36,524 bases of DNA from Methylobacterium sp. J-070 (GTDB taxonomy: Bacteria > Pseudomonadota > Alphaproteobacteria > Rhizobiales > Beijerinckiaceae): the NCBI RefSeq assembly GCF_022829385.1, contig NZ_JAKSXX010000048.1, positions 1-36,524 on the forward strand. Direction: 5' to 3'. The notes beneath the pieces were generated by a model. That model did no database searches, had not been told where the DNA came from, and saw only the letters and a list, made by a program, of their open reading frames with translations. Both the position numbers and the translations under genes were made by a program. This document shows, piece by piece, positions 1-7,962 of the stretch. Every line of letters begins with the position of its first letter. The stretch's first letter is position 1.

Positions 1-555
1 GGGCCGGGGGCGCATCAGCCGCCGGCGCCGGGGCCGCCGCCGGATCCCGACGCCCTCGCGGCGGCCGAGCGGGGGGAGGGCCGCCGCGAGGGCGAGGCCG
101 CGGCGGGCGCGGCCGCGCAGGCAGCCGCCGCCCGGGAGCGGGAGGCGGCCGCCGCCGCGCTTGCCGAGGCCCGGCAGCGCTGGGTCGACGCGGAATCGGC
201 GGTCCTGGCCGGCGCCGTCACCGCGCAGGTCCAGGCGCTGGAAGCACGCTTGGCCCAGAGCCTGACGCGGGTGCTCCAGCCGTTCCTGCGGGAGGCCCTG
301 CGGCGGGAGGCGGTCCGCGAGCTGCAGGCGACGCTCGCGTCCCTCGTGGCGGACGACCAGGCGGGGACGCTGGCGCTGACCGGCCCCGCGGATCTGGTCG
401 AGGCGCTGGCGCGGCGCCTCGCCCTGCCGCCCGGCCGCCTCACCGTCACCGCGGACGGCAGCCCCGACCTGCGCGTCCGGCTGAACGGCACCGTCGTCGA
501 GACGCGGCTCCAGGCTTGGGGCGAGCGCCTCGCCGCCCTGGTCGAGGAGGGCTGA
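1..555 (+). CDS. FliH-like flagellar protein, 3' part
   Basis: The reading frame is open from the first base of the window, so the start lies upstream. The visible 184 residues begin with a Pro/Ala/Gly-rich stretch. An Ala/Glu/Arg-rich segment follows that should form a long helix or coiled coil, and then a compact C-terminal domain of about 100 residues. FliH, the stator-like regulator of the flagellar export ATPase FliI, has this layout: a low-complexity N-terminus, a long helix, and a C-terminus ending in a short strand-rich segment and a helix. The ending here (DLRVRLNGTVVETRLQAWGE, then LAALVEE) fits that pattern loosely. The stop is 2 bp before the motB start, so the genes are surely co-transcribed. 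The FliH assignment rests on shape and context and is not secure. It could be another flagellar protein specific to this group. Confidence 0.5.
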   Translation, partial: GPGAHQPPAPGPPPDPDALAAAERGEGRREGEAAAGAAAQAAAAREREAAAAALAEARQRWVDAESAVLAGAVTAQVQALEARLAQSLTRVLQPFLREALRREAVRELQATLASLVADDQAGTLALTGPADLVEALARRLALPPGRLTVTADGSPDLRVRLNGTVVETRLQAWGERLAALVEEG

Positions 556-557
556 GC

Positions 558-1817
558 ATGGCCGAAGGTCAGGCCGAGATCATCATCGTCAGGCGGTCCT
601 CCGAGGAGGAGCACGCCCATCACGGGGGCGTCTGGAAGATCGCCCTGGCCGACTTCATGACGACCCTGATGGCGCTGTTCCTCGTCCTCTGGCTCATCAA
701 GGCCAGCAACGAGGAGACGAAGACCAGCATCGCGAACTACTTCAATCCGATCAGCCTGTCCGATGCCCTGCCGATGCGGAAGGGATTGAACGATCCGGAG
801 CCCAACGGGGTGAATACCGGGCCTGGCAACAGGGAGGGCGCGGGCAGCAAGGACAGCACCGCCGACTCGTCCGCGCGCCCCCCGGACAAGGGCAGCACCC
901 TCCCGCCGGGATCCGTGACCCGGGAACACGAGCTGTTCCAGGACCCCTACGCCGTCCTGGCCAACCTCGCCACTCAGCCCGAGCCCGACAAGCCGCAGAG
1001 CGCCACGATCGGCGATCTCGGCGAGGCGGGCCGGCGCGGCGGCGACGTTCCGCGCGATCCCTTCGATCCGCTGTACTGGCAGGTGACGACCGTCGCGCCC
1101 GCGAGAACGGACCGGCCCGCGGCCGCCGGGATCACGCCCCTGCCGGCCCAGGCCAAGCCGGACGTGCGCGGCGCCGGCATCTCCGCCAGCAAGGAGGCCG
1201 AATCCAAACCCGCGGAGGGGCGCCCGGAGGATGCCAAGGCGGCGCAGGGCAAGAGCGGCGAGGGCAAGAGCGGCGAGAACGCGAGCGGCGAGAGCAGGGG
1301 CGGGGATGCCGCCGCGGACAGGCTCGGCCAGACCCGCGGGGAGAACGGCGCGGCGGCCCAGGCGGCGCTGAAGGCGGAGATCGCCAGGATGTTCCCGTCT
1401 TCCGCACCCGGGACGCCCGGTCCCCGCGTCGACGTCCAGGGCACCCCGGAGGGGGTGCTGATCAACGTGACGGACGACCTGAACTTCAGCATGTTCGCGG
1501 TGGGCTCGGCCGAGCCCCGCCCGGAGATGGTGCGGGCCATGGAGCGGATCGGCAAGGCGCTCGCCGCGCGGCCGGGCCGCATCATCGTCCGCGGCCACAC
1601 GGACAGCCGCCCGTTCCGGTCCGAGGTCTACGACAATTGGCGGCTCTCGACGGCGCGCGCCCACATGGCGTCCTACATGCTCACCCGGGCCGGCCTCGAC
1701 GAGGGACGGATCTGGCGGGTCGAGGGGGCGGCGGAGCGGTCGCCGCGCAACGCCGCGGATCCGAAGGCGCCCGAGAATCGGCGGATCGAGATCCTCCTGC
1801 AGGGATCGCCGGGATGA
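558..1817 (+). CDS. motB: Flagellar stator protein MotB
   Basis: This is the stator subunit that anchors the MotA/MotB proton channel to peptidoglycan. The start at 558 is chosen because it follows the upstream stop by 2 bp and leaves a normal short cytoplasmic tail. The single membrane segment (about residues 26-48) contains ADFMTTLMALFLVLWLIK. Its Asp is residue 32, the same number as the proton-carrying Asp32 of E. coli MotB. An OmpA/MotB peptidoglycan-binding domain fills about residues 310-419, with RGHTDSRPF, NWRLSTARA and NRRIEILL. Between them lies an unusually long low-complexity linker (about 80-280) with KSGEGKSGE-type repeats. At 419 residues the protein is longer than enterobacterial MotB (about 308), as is usual in rhizobia, where MotC binds the periplasmic part. 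The stop overlaps the motC start by 4 bp. Confidence 0.93.
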   Translation: MAEGQAEIIIVRRSSEEEHAHHGGVWKIALADFMTTLMALFLVLWLIKASNEETKTSIANYFNPISLSDALPMRKGLNDPEPNGVNTGPGNREGAGSKDSTADSSARPPDKGSTLPPGSVTREHELFQDPYAVLANLATQPEPDKPQSATIGDLGEAGRRGGDVPRDPFDPLYWQVTTVAPARTDRPAAAGITPLPAQAKPDVRGAGISASKEAESKPAEGRPEDAKAAQGKSGEGKSGENASGESRGGDAAADRLGQTRGENGAAAQAALKAEIARMFPSSAPGTPGPRVDVQGTPEGVLINVTDDLNFSMFAVGSAEPRPEMVRAMERIGKALAARPGRIIVRGHTDSRPFRSEVYDNWRLSTARAHMASYMLTRAGLDEGRIWRVEGAAERSPRNAADPKAPENRRIEILLQGSPG

Positions 1818-3100
1818 CGCGGATCCTGTCGGGCATTCTCGGCCTGCTCGCCGCGGGGCTGGCGGGAGCGGCGGCCGCGGAACCGGCGCCCGCGCCGGGC
1901 ACGGTTCCGCAGGCGGCGGCTCCGCAGGCGGCGGGGGCTGTGCCTCCGGGCCCCGCACCAGCCGCGGAGCCGCCGCCCCGGGCGGCCGGGCCCGTTGCGT
2001 GGGTGCGCACCCTGCAGCTGCTGCAGGACCGGGTCGCCGCAGGCTCCCTGTCGGCGCACGAGGGCCAGCTCCTGATGATCGTCCGGATCAACGAGGATCT
2101 GCTCCAGGCGGCCCCCGAAGTCTGGGCCGACGGGCACAATGTCCAGGCCGCCATCGTGTTCGCCCTGAGCGGCGGCGGCCCGGCGATCCTGCGGCGCCTG
2201 ATCGCCCGGGCGGCCATCGGCGAACCCGAGGCGACGCTCGCGCGCGGAGCGCTCGCCTACGTCGAGGGGCGCGAGGCCGAGGCGAGCCGCCTGCTCCGGG
2301 ATGTCGACACGACGCCCCTGCCGCTGACGCTGGCCGGCGCGATCAGCCTGACGCAGGCCTCCCTCTCGGTGACCGAGAACCCGGTCCGGGCCATCTCCCT
2401 GCTCGATCGGGTCCGGTTGCTGCTGCCGGGGACCCTGACCGACGAGGGGGCGCTGCGCCGCGAGATCTTCACGCTCGGGCAGATCGGCGACCTGAAGAAG
2501 TTCGAGATCCTGACGGTCCAGTATCTGCGCCGCTTCCCGCACTCGATCTACGCGGGCAATTTTCGCCAACGCCTCGCGTTCCAATTGGTCCAGCTGGATG
2601 CCGGACAGGACGCGGAACGCTTCGCGGTGCTCGACCGAATCCTGGGTGAGCTGGACGCGGAGAGCCGGCGGGACCTGTACCTGCTGATCGCCCGGACGGC
2701 GATCCAGGCGGGCAAGACGGCCGCGGCGCTCCAGGCCGCCGACAAGGCCCTCGCGCTCTGCGCACCCGGGAGCGTGGACGCCATCCAGGCCCGGCTCTAC
2801 CGGGCCGCCGCCGAGATCGTGAACCTGGCGACGTTCCAGTCCGGGCTGCGCACCTTGAGAAGCCTCGACCGGGCGAAGCTGCCGTCCCGCGACATCATCC
2901 TGCTCGACACGGCGCTGTCGACCGCCGACGAAATCGGGCGGGGGCTCACCGGTCGGCCGGGCCTGCCGGAGGCCGAGGCCGCCGCGGCGCAGCCGGCGCA
3001 GACCACCGCAGGCCCCGCCGGCGAGCCCGCCAGCCTGATCCCCAAGGCCCAAGCCATGATCGACCAGGTCGATCTGCTTCTCCGGAAGGCCAATCCGTGA
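1814..3100 (+). CDS. motC: MotC-like periplasmic motility protein
   Basis: This 428-residue protein starts at the ATG that overlaps the motB stop (ATGA). Residues 1-24 look like a Sec signal peptide (hydrophobic core, then AGAAAAEP). An Ala/Pro-rich stretch follows, and then a mostly helical body from about residue 60. In Sinorhizobium, MotC is a periplasmic protein that acts as a specific partner or chaperone of MotB, and motB-motC-motD lie in this order. The call rests on that order, on the signal peptide, and on segments such as LLMIVRINEDLLQAAPEVWA and FAVLDRILGELDAESRRDLY that recall this helical family. The helical repeats look TPR-like. The last bases overlap the fliK start. There is no independent catalytic motif, and none is expected. 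Confidence 0.8.
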   Translation: MTRILSGILGLLAAGLAGAAAAEPAPAPGTVPQAAAPQAAGAVPPGPAPAAEPPPRAAGPVAWVRTLQLLQDRVAAGSLSAHEGQLLMIVRINEDLLQAAPEVWADGHNVQAAIVFALSGGGPAILRRLIARAAIGEPEATLARGALAYVEGREAEASRLLRDVDTTPLPLTLAGAISLTQASLSVTENPVRAISLLDRVRLLLPGTLTDEGALRREIFTLGQIGDLKKFEILTVQYLRRFPHSIYAGNFRQRLAFQLVQLDAGQDAERFAVLDRILGELDAESRRDLYLLIARTAIQAGKTAAALQAADKALALCAPGSVDAIQARLYRAAAEIVNLATFQSGLRTLRSLDRAKLPSRDIILLDTALSTADEIGRGLTGRPGLPEAEAAAAQPAQTTAGPAGEPASLIPKAQAMIDQVDLLLRKANP

Positions 3101-4656
3101 CTCAGATCGCCGCCACGATCCAGAAGCCCGCCCCGCGCTCCGACCGGGACATCGCCTCGCCTCAGCCGGAGGCGGACCTCCCGAACCCGCCGGGGGCGGA
3201 GCGGCAACGCGGCTTCGGGGCCGTCCTGCGCGAGGCCTCGGGCGCGCCGGCCGCGTCGCGGGCGGACGCGGCCAAGGAGGACGCCGACGGATCGGTGGAG
3301 AAGGCCAAGCCCGAGGCGGCGAGCGCGGGCCCCGCGGGACCCCCGCCGCCCCCGGCCGATCCGGCCGCCTCCGCGGTGGCGATGCTCGCCAACCTGCTGA
3401 ACACCGCTCTGCCCGCGGACCGCCCGGCCGGCCCCTCGACGGGCGGCGCGGCGGACGGCTCGCCCGCGCCCGTCCCGTCGGCGGCCGCCCCGGCGGCGTC
3501 CGTCTCGCCGACCGCCGTCTTGTCCGAGCCCGTCTTGTCCGAGCCCGTCGTGTCCGCGGCGGTCCGCGGCGGGTCCGCGGCGGGCGGATCCGGACCGGTC
3601 CCGGACGCGGTGGCGCCCGCCGGAAGCGCGCCGGTGGCCGGTGGAGACGCCACGCCGCCGGCGCTGCTGGACACGTCCGGCCTCGGCAGCGCGCCCGCGG
3701 TCGCGGTGCTCGACCGCGCGGTCCACTTCAAGCCCGTGCAGGCCAACGCGGCCTCGGCCGATCCCGCGCTGACCGATCCCGCGCGACCGGAGCCTGCGGT
3801 GCCGGCCCCGCCGCAGCCGGCAGCGCCGGCCGCCGCGGACGCCGCCAAGCCGCAGCCGCCCCGGACCGCGTGGCCGGATCTGGCCGCCGCCGCCGCGAAG
3901 GCGGCGCCCAAGATCCCGGCCCCGCCGGTGCCGCGGCCCGCGGACGCCGATACGATCGCTGCCGCGCCGGGCCTCGATGCGGCGAGCCGCACCGTGCTCG
4001 AGGACGGCCGGGCAATCCGGGCGATCGCCGCGACCGTCCTCGAGCCCGGCAGTCGTGGCGAACCGGAGCGCGCGCCGAGCCTGGGACCGCAGGACGGAAC
4101 CGTCCCCGGCACCGTCCCCGGCACCATCCCCGGCTTGCCGGCCGGCGCCCTGACGACGCTCGCGGCGGCGGTCAAGGACGAGCTCCGCCGTGTCGCCGAG
4201 GCGGGACTGGCGGCCCGCGTCCAGGCCGATCCGGCCGCCGCCGCCACTCCGGACGGGCCCCTGCGCGTTCTCAGGATCCAGCTCAAGCCGGAGGATCTGG
4301 GCACCGTCACGGTGGAGCTGAGGCTCACGAACGGCCAGCTGGAGACGCATCTGCGCGCCTCGCGGCCCGAGACGGCCGCGCTCCTGCACAGGGACACGGC
4401 GATCCTCACCGATCTCCTGAGGCAGGCCAATTACCAGGCTGAGGTGACCGTCGGGCAGGCCCGCCCGAGCGATGGAGGCGGCTCCTCCGGAGGGTCCTCC
4501 GCGCAGGGGCAGGCCTCGTTCAGCCAGGGCGGCGCGCGACCGGGCCCGGGAGGAGACAGGCAGCGGCAGGCGGAGCAGCCCCTCGCCCCCGGCAGGCGCG
4601 ACGGAGAGCGGACAGATGCGACGGTACGTCCTCGCGACAGCGGCGTTTATCTCTAG
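3097..4656 (+). CDS. fliK: Flagellar hook-length control protein FliK (MotD)
   Basis: The GTG start at 3097 overlaps the motC stop, giving a 519-residue protein. Residues 1-340 are low-complexity and rich in Ala, Pro, Ser and Asp. They include short tandem repeats: VLSEPVLSEP from a 15-bp DNA repeat near 3520, and GTVPGTVPGTIPG from a 12-bp repeat near 4098. The conserved part is the C-terminal hook-length domain at about residues 385-455. It contains LRIQLKPEDLGTVTVELRL and a helix-rich segment ending in LLRQANYQAEVTV. This is the standard FliK signature, in which the export switch is contacted. In rhizobia the same gene was first called motD. The disordered N-terminus would act as the molecular ruler, and its repeats make its length prone to change. 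The 3' end overlaps the next gene by 41 bp. Confidence 0.88.
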   Translation: MTQIAATIQKPAPRSDRDIASPQPEADLPNPPGAERQRGFGAVLREASGAPAASRADAAKEDADGSVEKAKPEAASAGPAGPPPPPADPAASAVAMLANLLNTALPADRPAGPSTGGAADGSPAPVPSAAAPAASVSPTAVLSEPVLSEPVVSAAVRGGSAAGGSGPVPDAVAPAGSAPVAGGDATPPALLDTSGLGSAPAVAVLDRAVHFKPVQANAASADPALTDPARPEPAVPAPPQPAAPAAADAAKPQPPRTAWPDLAAAAAKAAPKIPAPPVPRPADADTIAAAPGLDAASRTVLEDGRAIRAIAATVLEPGSRGEPERAPSLGPQDGTVPGTVPGTIPGLPAGALTTLAAAVKDELRRVAEAGLAARVQADPAAAATPDGPLRVLRIQLKPEDLGTVTVELRLTNGQLETHLRASRPETAALLHRDTAILTDLLRQANYQAEVTVGQARPSDGGGSSGGSSAQGQASFSQGGARPGPGGDRQRQAEQPLAPGRRDGERTDATVRPRDSGVYL

Positions 4657-5161
4657 CGCGCTCCCGGCCGCCGCGAATGTCTGCGAGGCCGAGATGGGCC
4701 GCGCCTCCGCGCGCTACGGCGTGCCGCTCGGCGTGCTCTACGCCGTCGGGCTGGCCGAGACGGGCAAGCGCGGCTCGCTCCAGCCCTACGCCATGAACAT
4801 CGAAGGGGCGGCCTATTTCGGGACCGGGCTCCGGGACGTGGTGGCGCGTTTCATGGAGGCGCGCCGCAGGGGCGTCCGCCTGATCGATCTGGGCTGCATG
4901 CAGATCAACCACCACTATCACGGCGCCAAGTTCGGCTCGGTCGAGGCCATGATCGAACCGCGCGCCAACGTCGAGTACGCGACGCAGTTCCTCAAGGAGC
5001 TGAAGCAGCGGGAGGGCAGCTGGACGCTGGCCGTCGCCCGCTACCATGCCGGCCCGCACAACAACGCGGCGCAGAAGGTCTACGTCTGCCGGGTCCTGGC
5101 GAACATGGTGGCGACGGGCTTCGGCCAATGGACGTCGAACGCCAAGCAATTCTGCCGCTGA
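4616..5161 (+). CDS. Flagellar-operon lytic transglycosylase, VirB1-like
   Basis: This 181-residue exported enzyme should cleave peptidoglycan, probably to let the flagellar rod pass the wall. The start at 4616 gives a clean signal peptide (residues 1-20, ending PAAA) and has a purine-rich GGAGAG before it. A longer in-frame start at 4472 would bury that signal. SLT-type motifs are visible: LAETG with the likely catalytic Glu48, GCMQINHHYH (about 93-102), and VARYHAGP further on. Paired cysteines (C23, the CMQ Cys, the Cys in VCRV and the C-terminal Cys) suggest disulfides. In Rhizobium and Brucella a similar gene sits directly after motB-motC-fliK, which supports a flagellar role. It overlaps fliK by 41 bp and is the last clear gene of the operon. 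Confidence 0.87.
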   Translation: MRRYVLATAAFISSALPAAANVCEAEMGRASARYGVPLGVLYAVGLAETGKRGSLQPYAMNIEGAAYFGTGLRDVVARFMEARRRGVRLIDLGCMQINHHYHGAKFGSVEAMIEPRANVEYATQFLKELKQREGSWTLAVARYHAGPHNNAAQKVYVCRVLANMVATGFGQWTSNAKQFCR

Positions 5162-5174
5162 CGCCGCACGCTGC

Positions 5175-5260
5175 CCGGCCGGCTGCGGCAAACGGGTCGG
5201 CGCCGCGTCGCCTGTGCGGGGGGCCGAAGCACCGGGCGGAGCTTTGCGGCAGCCGGCCGG
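5175..5260. repeat. 18-bp inverted repeat after the flagellar operon
   Basis: The arms at 5175-5192 (ccggccggctgcggcaaa) and 5243-5260 (tttgcggcagccggccgg) are complementary at 17 of 18 positions, separated by 50 bp. The repeat starts 13 bp after the stop of the transglycosylase gene. A transcript would fold into a strong stem with a large, itself GC-rich loop. A terminator or 3' RNA-stabilising structure is the simplest reading. There is no T-tract, so this is inference. Confidence 0.55.
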
Positions 5261-5439
5261 CGGCCCGGTTCGACGCGCCCGCCTTCGCCCGACCGGGGCC
5301 GGATCGCCCCCGCGTGCCCGCAGCAATCCCCGGTGGACATTCGGCCCGCGACTGATGTCTTCCAGCGGATCCGCCCTAGACACTGAGGATGTCCTGACCA
5401 GGACGGCAGCCACGATCGGTTTGCGGGGGCTGGAGCAGC

Positions 5440-5553
5440 ATGAACGACCCGCCGGACTCCCCCAACCGCCAATCGGCCCGGACCGCGCTGCTGATCGTCC
5501 TGACCCTCGCGGCCATCGCGGTCTCCACCTACACGCTGATCCGGATGGATTAG
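5440..5553 (+). CDS. Possible 37-residue single-pass membrane protein
   Basis: A short frame reads MNDPPDSPNRQSARTALLIV and continues through a hydrophobic helix (about residues 17-33) to end in LIRMD. It starts with ATG after GGAG at 5432-5435, only 4 bp away, which is short but usable. Nearly every codon ends in G or C, as in the real genes here. A polar N-terminus followed by one hydrophobic helix and a short charged tail is typical of small membrane peptides. No family is recognised and no function is proposed. It lies 280 bp after the flagellar operon and faces the next gene. Chance open frames are common in this GC-rich DNA, so it remains tentative. Confidence 0.45.
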   Translation: MNDPPDSPNRQSARTALLIVLTLAAIAVSTYTLIRMD

Positions 5554-5664
5554 GCGGGCTCGGACCGTCGGCTCCGTGGGTTCCGCCGCCTGTGCCCGGG
5601 AACCGGTGACCCGTTGGCCGAACCGCCGCGGGTCACGCCGCCACGCCCGGGCCGGCCGTCGGGC

Positions 5665-6069
5665 TCACACCCCCCGGCAGGTCCCGTAGCTGACCTTGAC
5701 CTCGTTGCGGTCCTCGGGGTTCAGCTGGGCTTCCACGAAGTTCATCTTGTTCAGATCGATCAGCAGGAAGTAGACGCCGTTCTGGCACTTGATCGCGTTG
5801 CGCGGCGTGCGTTCGTTCAGACGCGGTGACGCGATCTGACATTCGTAATAGTCGGAGCGTCCGGCGGAGATCACCGTCAGCAGGCCGCCGCTGGAGACCA
5901 CCGAGAAGGTTCGGGCCTTGTGGGGCTTCGCGCCCTCGGGGATCACGACCGGATCGAGACCGACCGACACCTCCTCCGTGCACGCCATCGGGCGGCGCAA
6001 CTGGGCCGCCGACGGTGCGACGCTCAGCAGGAGGAGCGCACCAGCGAGCGCTACCCGGTTCGCGATCAT
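5665..6069 (-). CDS. Secreted hypothetical protein with four cysteines
   Basis: This 134-residue protein begins MIANRVALAGALLLLSVAPS and has a clear signal peptide with likely cleavage after SAAQ, near residue 22. The mature part holds four cysteines (in MACTEE, YYECQ, IKCQNG and the C-terminal GTCRGV), consistent with two disulfides in a small periplasmic beta-rich domain. I recognise no family and suggest no function. Similar short secreted proteins are common in Methylobacterium-type genomes. It stands alone: the small membrane ORF converges on it from the left, and the next minus-strand gene (SleB-like) ends 198 bp upstream of its start, so it probably has its own promoter. It is a real gene by signal peptide, codon use and lack of a competing frame. 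Confidence 0.75.
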   Translation of the reverse strand: MIANRVALAGALLLLSVAPSAAQLRRPMACTEEVSVGLDPVVIPEGAKPHKARTFSVVSSGGLLTVISAGRSDYYECQIASPRLNERTPRNAIKCQNGVYFLLIDLNKMNFVEAQLNPEDRNEVKVSYGTCRGV

Positions 6070-6267
6070 CGGCGATGCATCCGTGATTCGTGGGTAGTTT
6101 CTACCGGCAAGCTAGGCCGGTGTCCGCAGGTGTAAATGCCGCAGGTCAGGGCGGATGCAACGATCAACAGCTATACTGAAACATTCGGGGGCTTCTCGCC
6201 GGCGATTACAGGCCGAGCCGGCAGCATCCGGCGGGATGTTGCGGCGGTACGCCCGGCCTGATCGGTC

Positions 6268-6888
6268 TCAATGCGCGGTGGCGACCGGGACGGCCGCGTA
6301 GGTCAGGATGGGCGCGGACCCCGTCGCCGCCTGCGTGTCGGCGGAAGGCGGGGCGGACGGCGGGACCGAGGTCTTGGCCGGGCGGGTGTCGCGCTTCTCG
6401 TAGAAGGCGTTGCCGCCGGCGACCGCCACGTAATGCATGTTCGTGTACGGGAAGGTCCGTCCCGCCGTGTGGAAGTACAGCGCCTTTCCGACCTTGGGAT
6501 GCCGCTCCCCCGCCAGGACGGCGTCGGCGGCGTCCGCGACCTTCTGGAGGTCCTTGTCCTGCATCGGCTTGGTCAAAACCCCCGGGGCGAATTGCCCGGG
6601 CTGACCGACCACGGCGCAGATCCCGCCGGGAAAGATCGCGTTCTCGAGCCGGTTCATGACGACGGTGCCGACGGCGACCAGCCCGTCCGCGTCGCTCCGG
6701 TTCGACTCGAAGTACATGGCGCGGCCGAGGCAATCGCGTTCCGCATCGCTGACCACCACCGGCGGCTTGCGGTCGGCGATGGATCCTGTCGTGAGCACCG
6801 ACGCGCCGGTATTGCAGCCACTTATTCCCAAGGTCACGGCCATGACGGCCAGAACAGGACCAATATTCGTCCGCGCGCTACCTGGCAT
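6268..6888 (-). CDS. SleB-type cell wall hydrolase, lipoprotein
   Basis: This 206-residue protein probably cuts peptidoglycan from a membrane-anchored position. The ATG at 6888 is chosen over one 23 codons upstream because it gives a proper lipoprotein signal (lipobox LGISGC, Cys25) and has a GGAG about 9 bp away. The hydrolase_2 (SleB) domain covers about residues 45-165. CLGRAMYFESNRSD carries the likely catalytic Glu61, followed by GLVAVGTVVMNRL, ICAVVGQPGQF, ALYFHTAGR and GGNAFYEKRDT. SleB and CwlJ are best known as spore cortex lytic enzymes, but alphaproteobacteria carry many members that act in ordinary wall turnover. A Pro/Ala-rich tail follows. It is encoded 337 bp downstream of the SMR gene, so co-transcription is unlikely. 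Confidence 0.85.
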   Translation of the reverse strand: MPGSARTNIGPVLAVMAVTLGISGCNTGASVLTTGSIADRKPPVVVSDAERDCLGRAMYFESNRSDADGLVAVGTVVMNRLENAIFPGGICAVVGQPGQFAPGVLTKPMQDKDLQKVADAADAVLAGERHPKVGKALYFHTAGRTFPYTNMHYVAVAGGNAFYEKRDTRPAKTSVPPSAPPSADTQAATGSAPILTYAAVPVATAH

Positions 6889-7225
6889 GCATGCCCGCTC
6901 CGTGCTCCTTTTCAACCTCGTCCCGGCACGCAGCGGCTCCGAAGAGCGCTGCGGCACGGCGCCTCGACAGGGCCGCGGCGGAGCTTGACTGTACGTTCGC
7001 GGCGAGGATGTGGCGGCGTCCCGCGAGCCGGCGCGCCCCCGCGAGCACGGGGCCGGCCCCGGTCCGCGGACGCCGGATCCGGACCGGGGATGCGTGCGAC
7101 GGTTTCCCTCGGGCTCGAAGGGGGACGCGGTGCGGCGTCCGTCCCGCGGCGGCCGGTGGCGGACGATCCGATCCGCGCGCGGGCCGCTCCCGAGGGGGGG
7201 CCGCCTCAGTTCTGGCCTTGACCGC
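6889..7225. other. Gene-free gap between the SleB and SMR genes
   Basis: These 337 bp hold no reading frame I can support. The part near 6900 carries the ribosome binding site of the SleB-like gene. The part next to 7225 carries one copy of a 20-bp tandem repeat described separately. The rest is GC-rich with no clear promoter or hairpin. Confidence 0.5.
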
Positions 7226-7244
7226 TCAGTGCTGGCCTTGACCG
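7205..7244. repeat. Tandem 20-bp duplication across the SMR gene end
   Basis: The sequences ctcagttctggccttgaccg (7205-7224) and ctcagtgctggccttgaccg (7225-7244) are adjacent and differ at one base. The second copy holds the last codons and the stop of the SMR gene (minus strand). The first copy therefore looks like a duplicate of the gene's 3' end, placed just after the stop. Confidence 0.8.
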
Positions 7245-7552
7245 GCGGCCAGGATGGTGACGCCCACGGCGATCACGGCGATTCCCGCCAGCATCGTCGG
7301 GCTGATCGTCTCGCCGTACAGCCACGCCCCCCCGAGCGCCGCGCCGATCATGCCGATCCCCGACCAGATCGCGTAGACGACGCCGATCGGCAGCATGTCC
7401 ATGCTGGTCGACATCAGCCACAGGGCGGTGCCGTATCCCACGGCCACGATCAGGGTCGGCCCCGGCCGGGTCAGGCCGTCGGCGGCCTTCAGCGCCAGGG
7501 TGGCGGTGACCTCGGCGCCGATGGCGAGCCCGAGGATCAGGAACGGATTCAT
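7226..7552 (-). CDS. SMR-family multidrug efflux protein, EmrE-like
   Basis: This 108-residue inner-membrane protein has four hydrophobic helices and should exchange protons for cationic drugs or quaternary ammonium compounds as a dimer. The ATG at 7552 gives MNPFLILGLAIGAEVTATLA. It places Glu at residue 14, Tyr at 40, Tyr at 60 and Trp at 63, the same numbers as the key residues of E. coli EmrE (Glu14 couples protons and drug). YAIWSGIG matches the family signature. This favours the EmrE branch over the SugE/Gdx guanidinium branch, although substrate cannot be read from sequence. In-frame codons upstream of 7552 encode an unlikely N-terminus and are excluded. It is divergent from the beta-lactamase-like gene, with 410 bp between them. 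Its 3' end is part of a small tandem duplication. Confidence 0.92.
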   Translation of the reverse strand: MNPFLILGLAIGAEVTATLALKAADGLTRPGPTLIVAVGYGTALWLMSTSMDMLPIGVVYAIWSGIGMIGAALGGAWLYGETISPTMLAGIAVIAVGVTILAAGQGQH

Positions 7553-7962
7553 GGCACTCGGATCCTTCCGGACTGCGCAAGCTTCGTGGATCGGCCGGAC
7601 GATCCGTGTAAAACCCCGCAACGAATCAGGCATCCGCGCAGACGGGGCCCCGACCCCGCGGCGCAGGTCTGCTTGGATCGACACGACCGCAGGGACGGCC
7701 GCCGCGCAACATCTCTCCGCAGAATCCATGAACATTTCCGAACTCTCGCCGCCGCTCCGCCTCGTCCCGGTGCGGCCGGCCGGAAACGGCCTCCGGCGGA
7801 CGGTGGCGGCCCGACCCGGGGGCGTTCGTTAAGGCCTCCCGATCATGGTGGCCCCGCGCAAGCGCCTGCGGCACATCCGAAGCGCTTGCGGCACATCCGA
7901 AGCCCCCGCGGCCCAGCCGATACGCCCCAACCCGCGACGATCCGGAGCGACGCAGAGCCATC
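7553..7962. other. Divergent intergenic region upstream of SMR and hydrolase genes
   Basis: These 410 bp separate the starts of two divergent genes, so both promoters should lie here. I see no convincing gene. A 20-bp tandem repeat at 7860-7899 is the only clear structure. Open frames across it read as low-complexity Arg/Pro sequence in the wrong frame. Confidence 0.5.
7860..7899. repeat. Tandem 20-bp repeat upstream of the hydrolase gene
   Basis: The sequences aagcgcctgcggcacatccg (7860-7879) and aagcgcttgcggcacatccg (7880-7899) are adjacent and differ at one base. They lie about 65-100 bp before the start at 7963. They could be a direct-repeat binding site or a chance slippage duplication. 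Confidence 0.75.

Noticed and set aside
15..1958. Long minus-strand open frame opposite motB
   Set aside because: It is Arg/Pro/Gly-rich and low in structure, and overlaps clear MotB motifs (Asp32 helix, OmpA domain). Such frames arise by chance in very GC-rich DNA.
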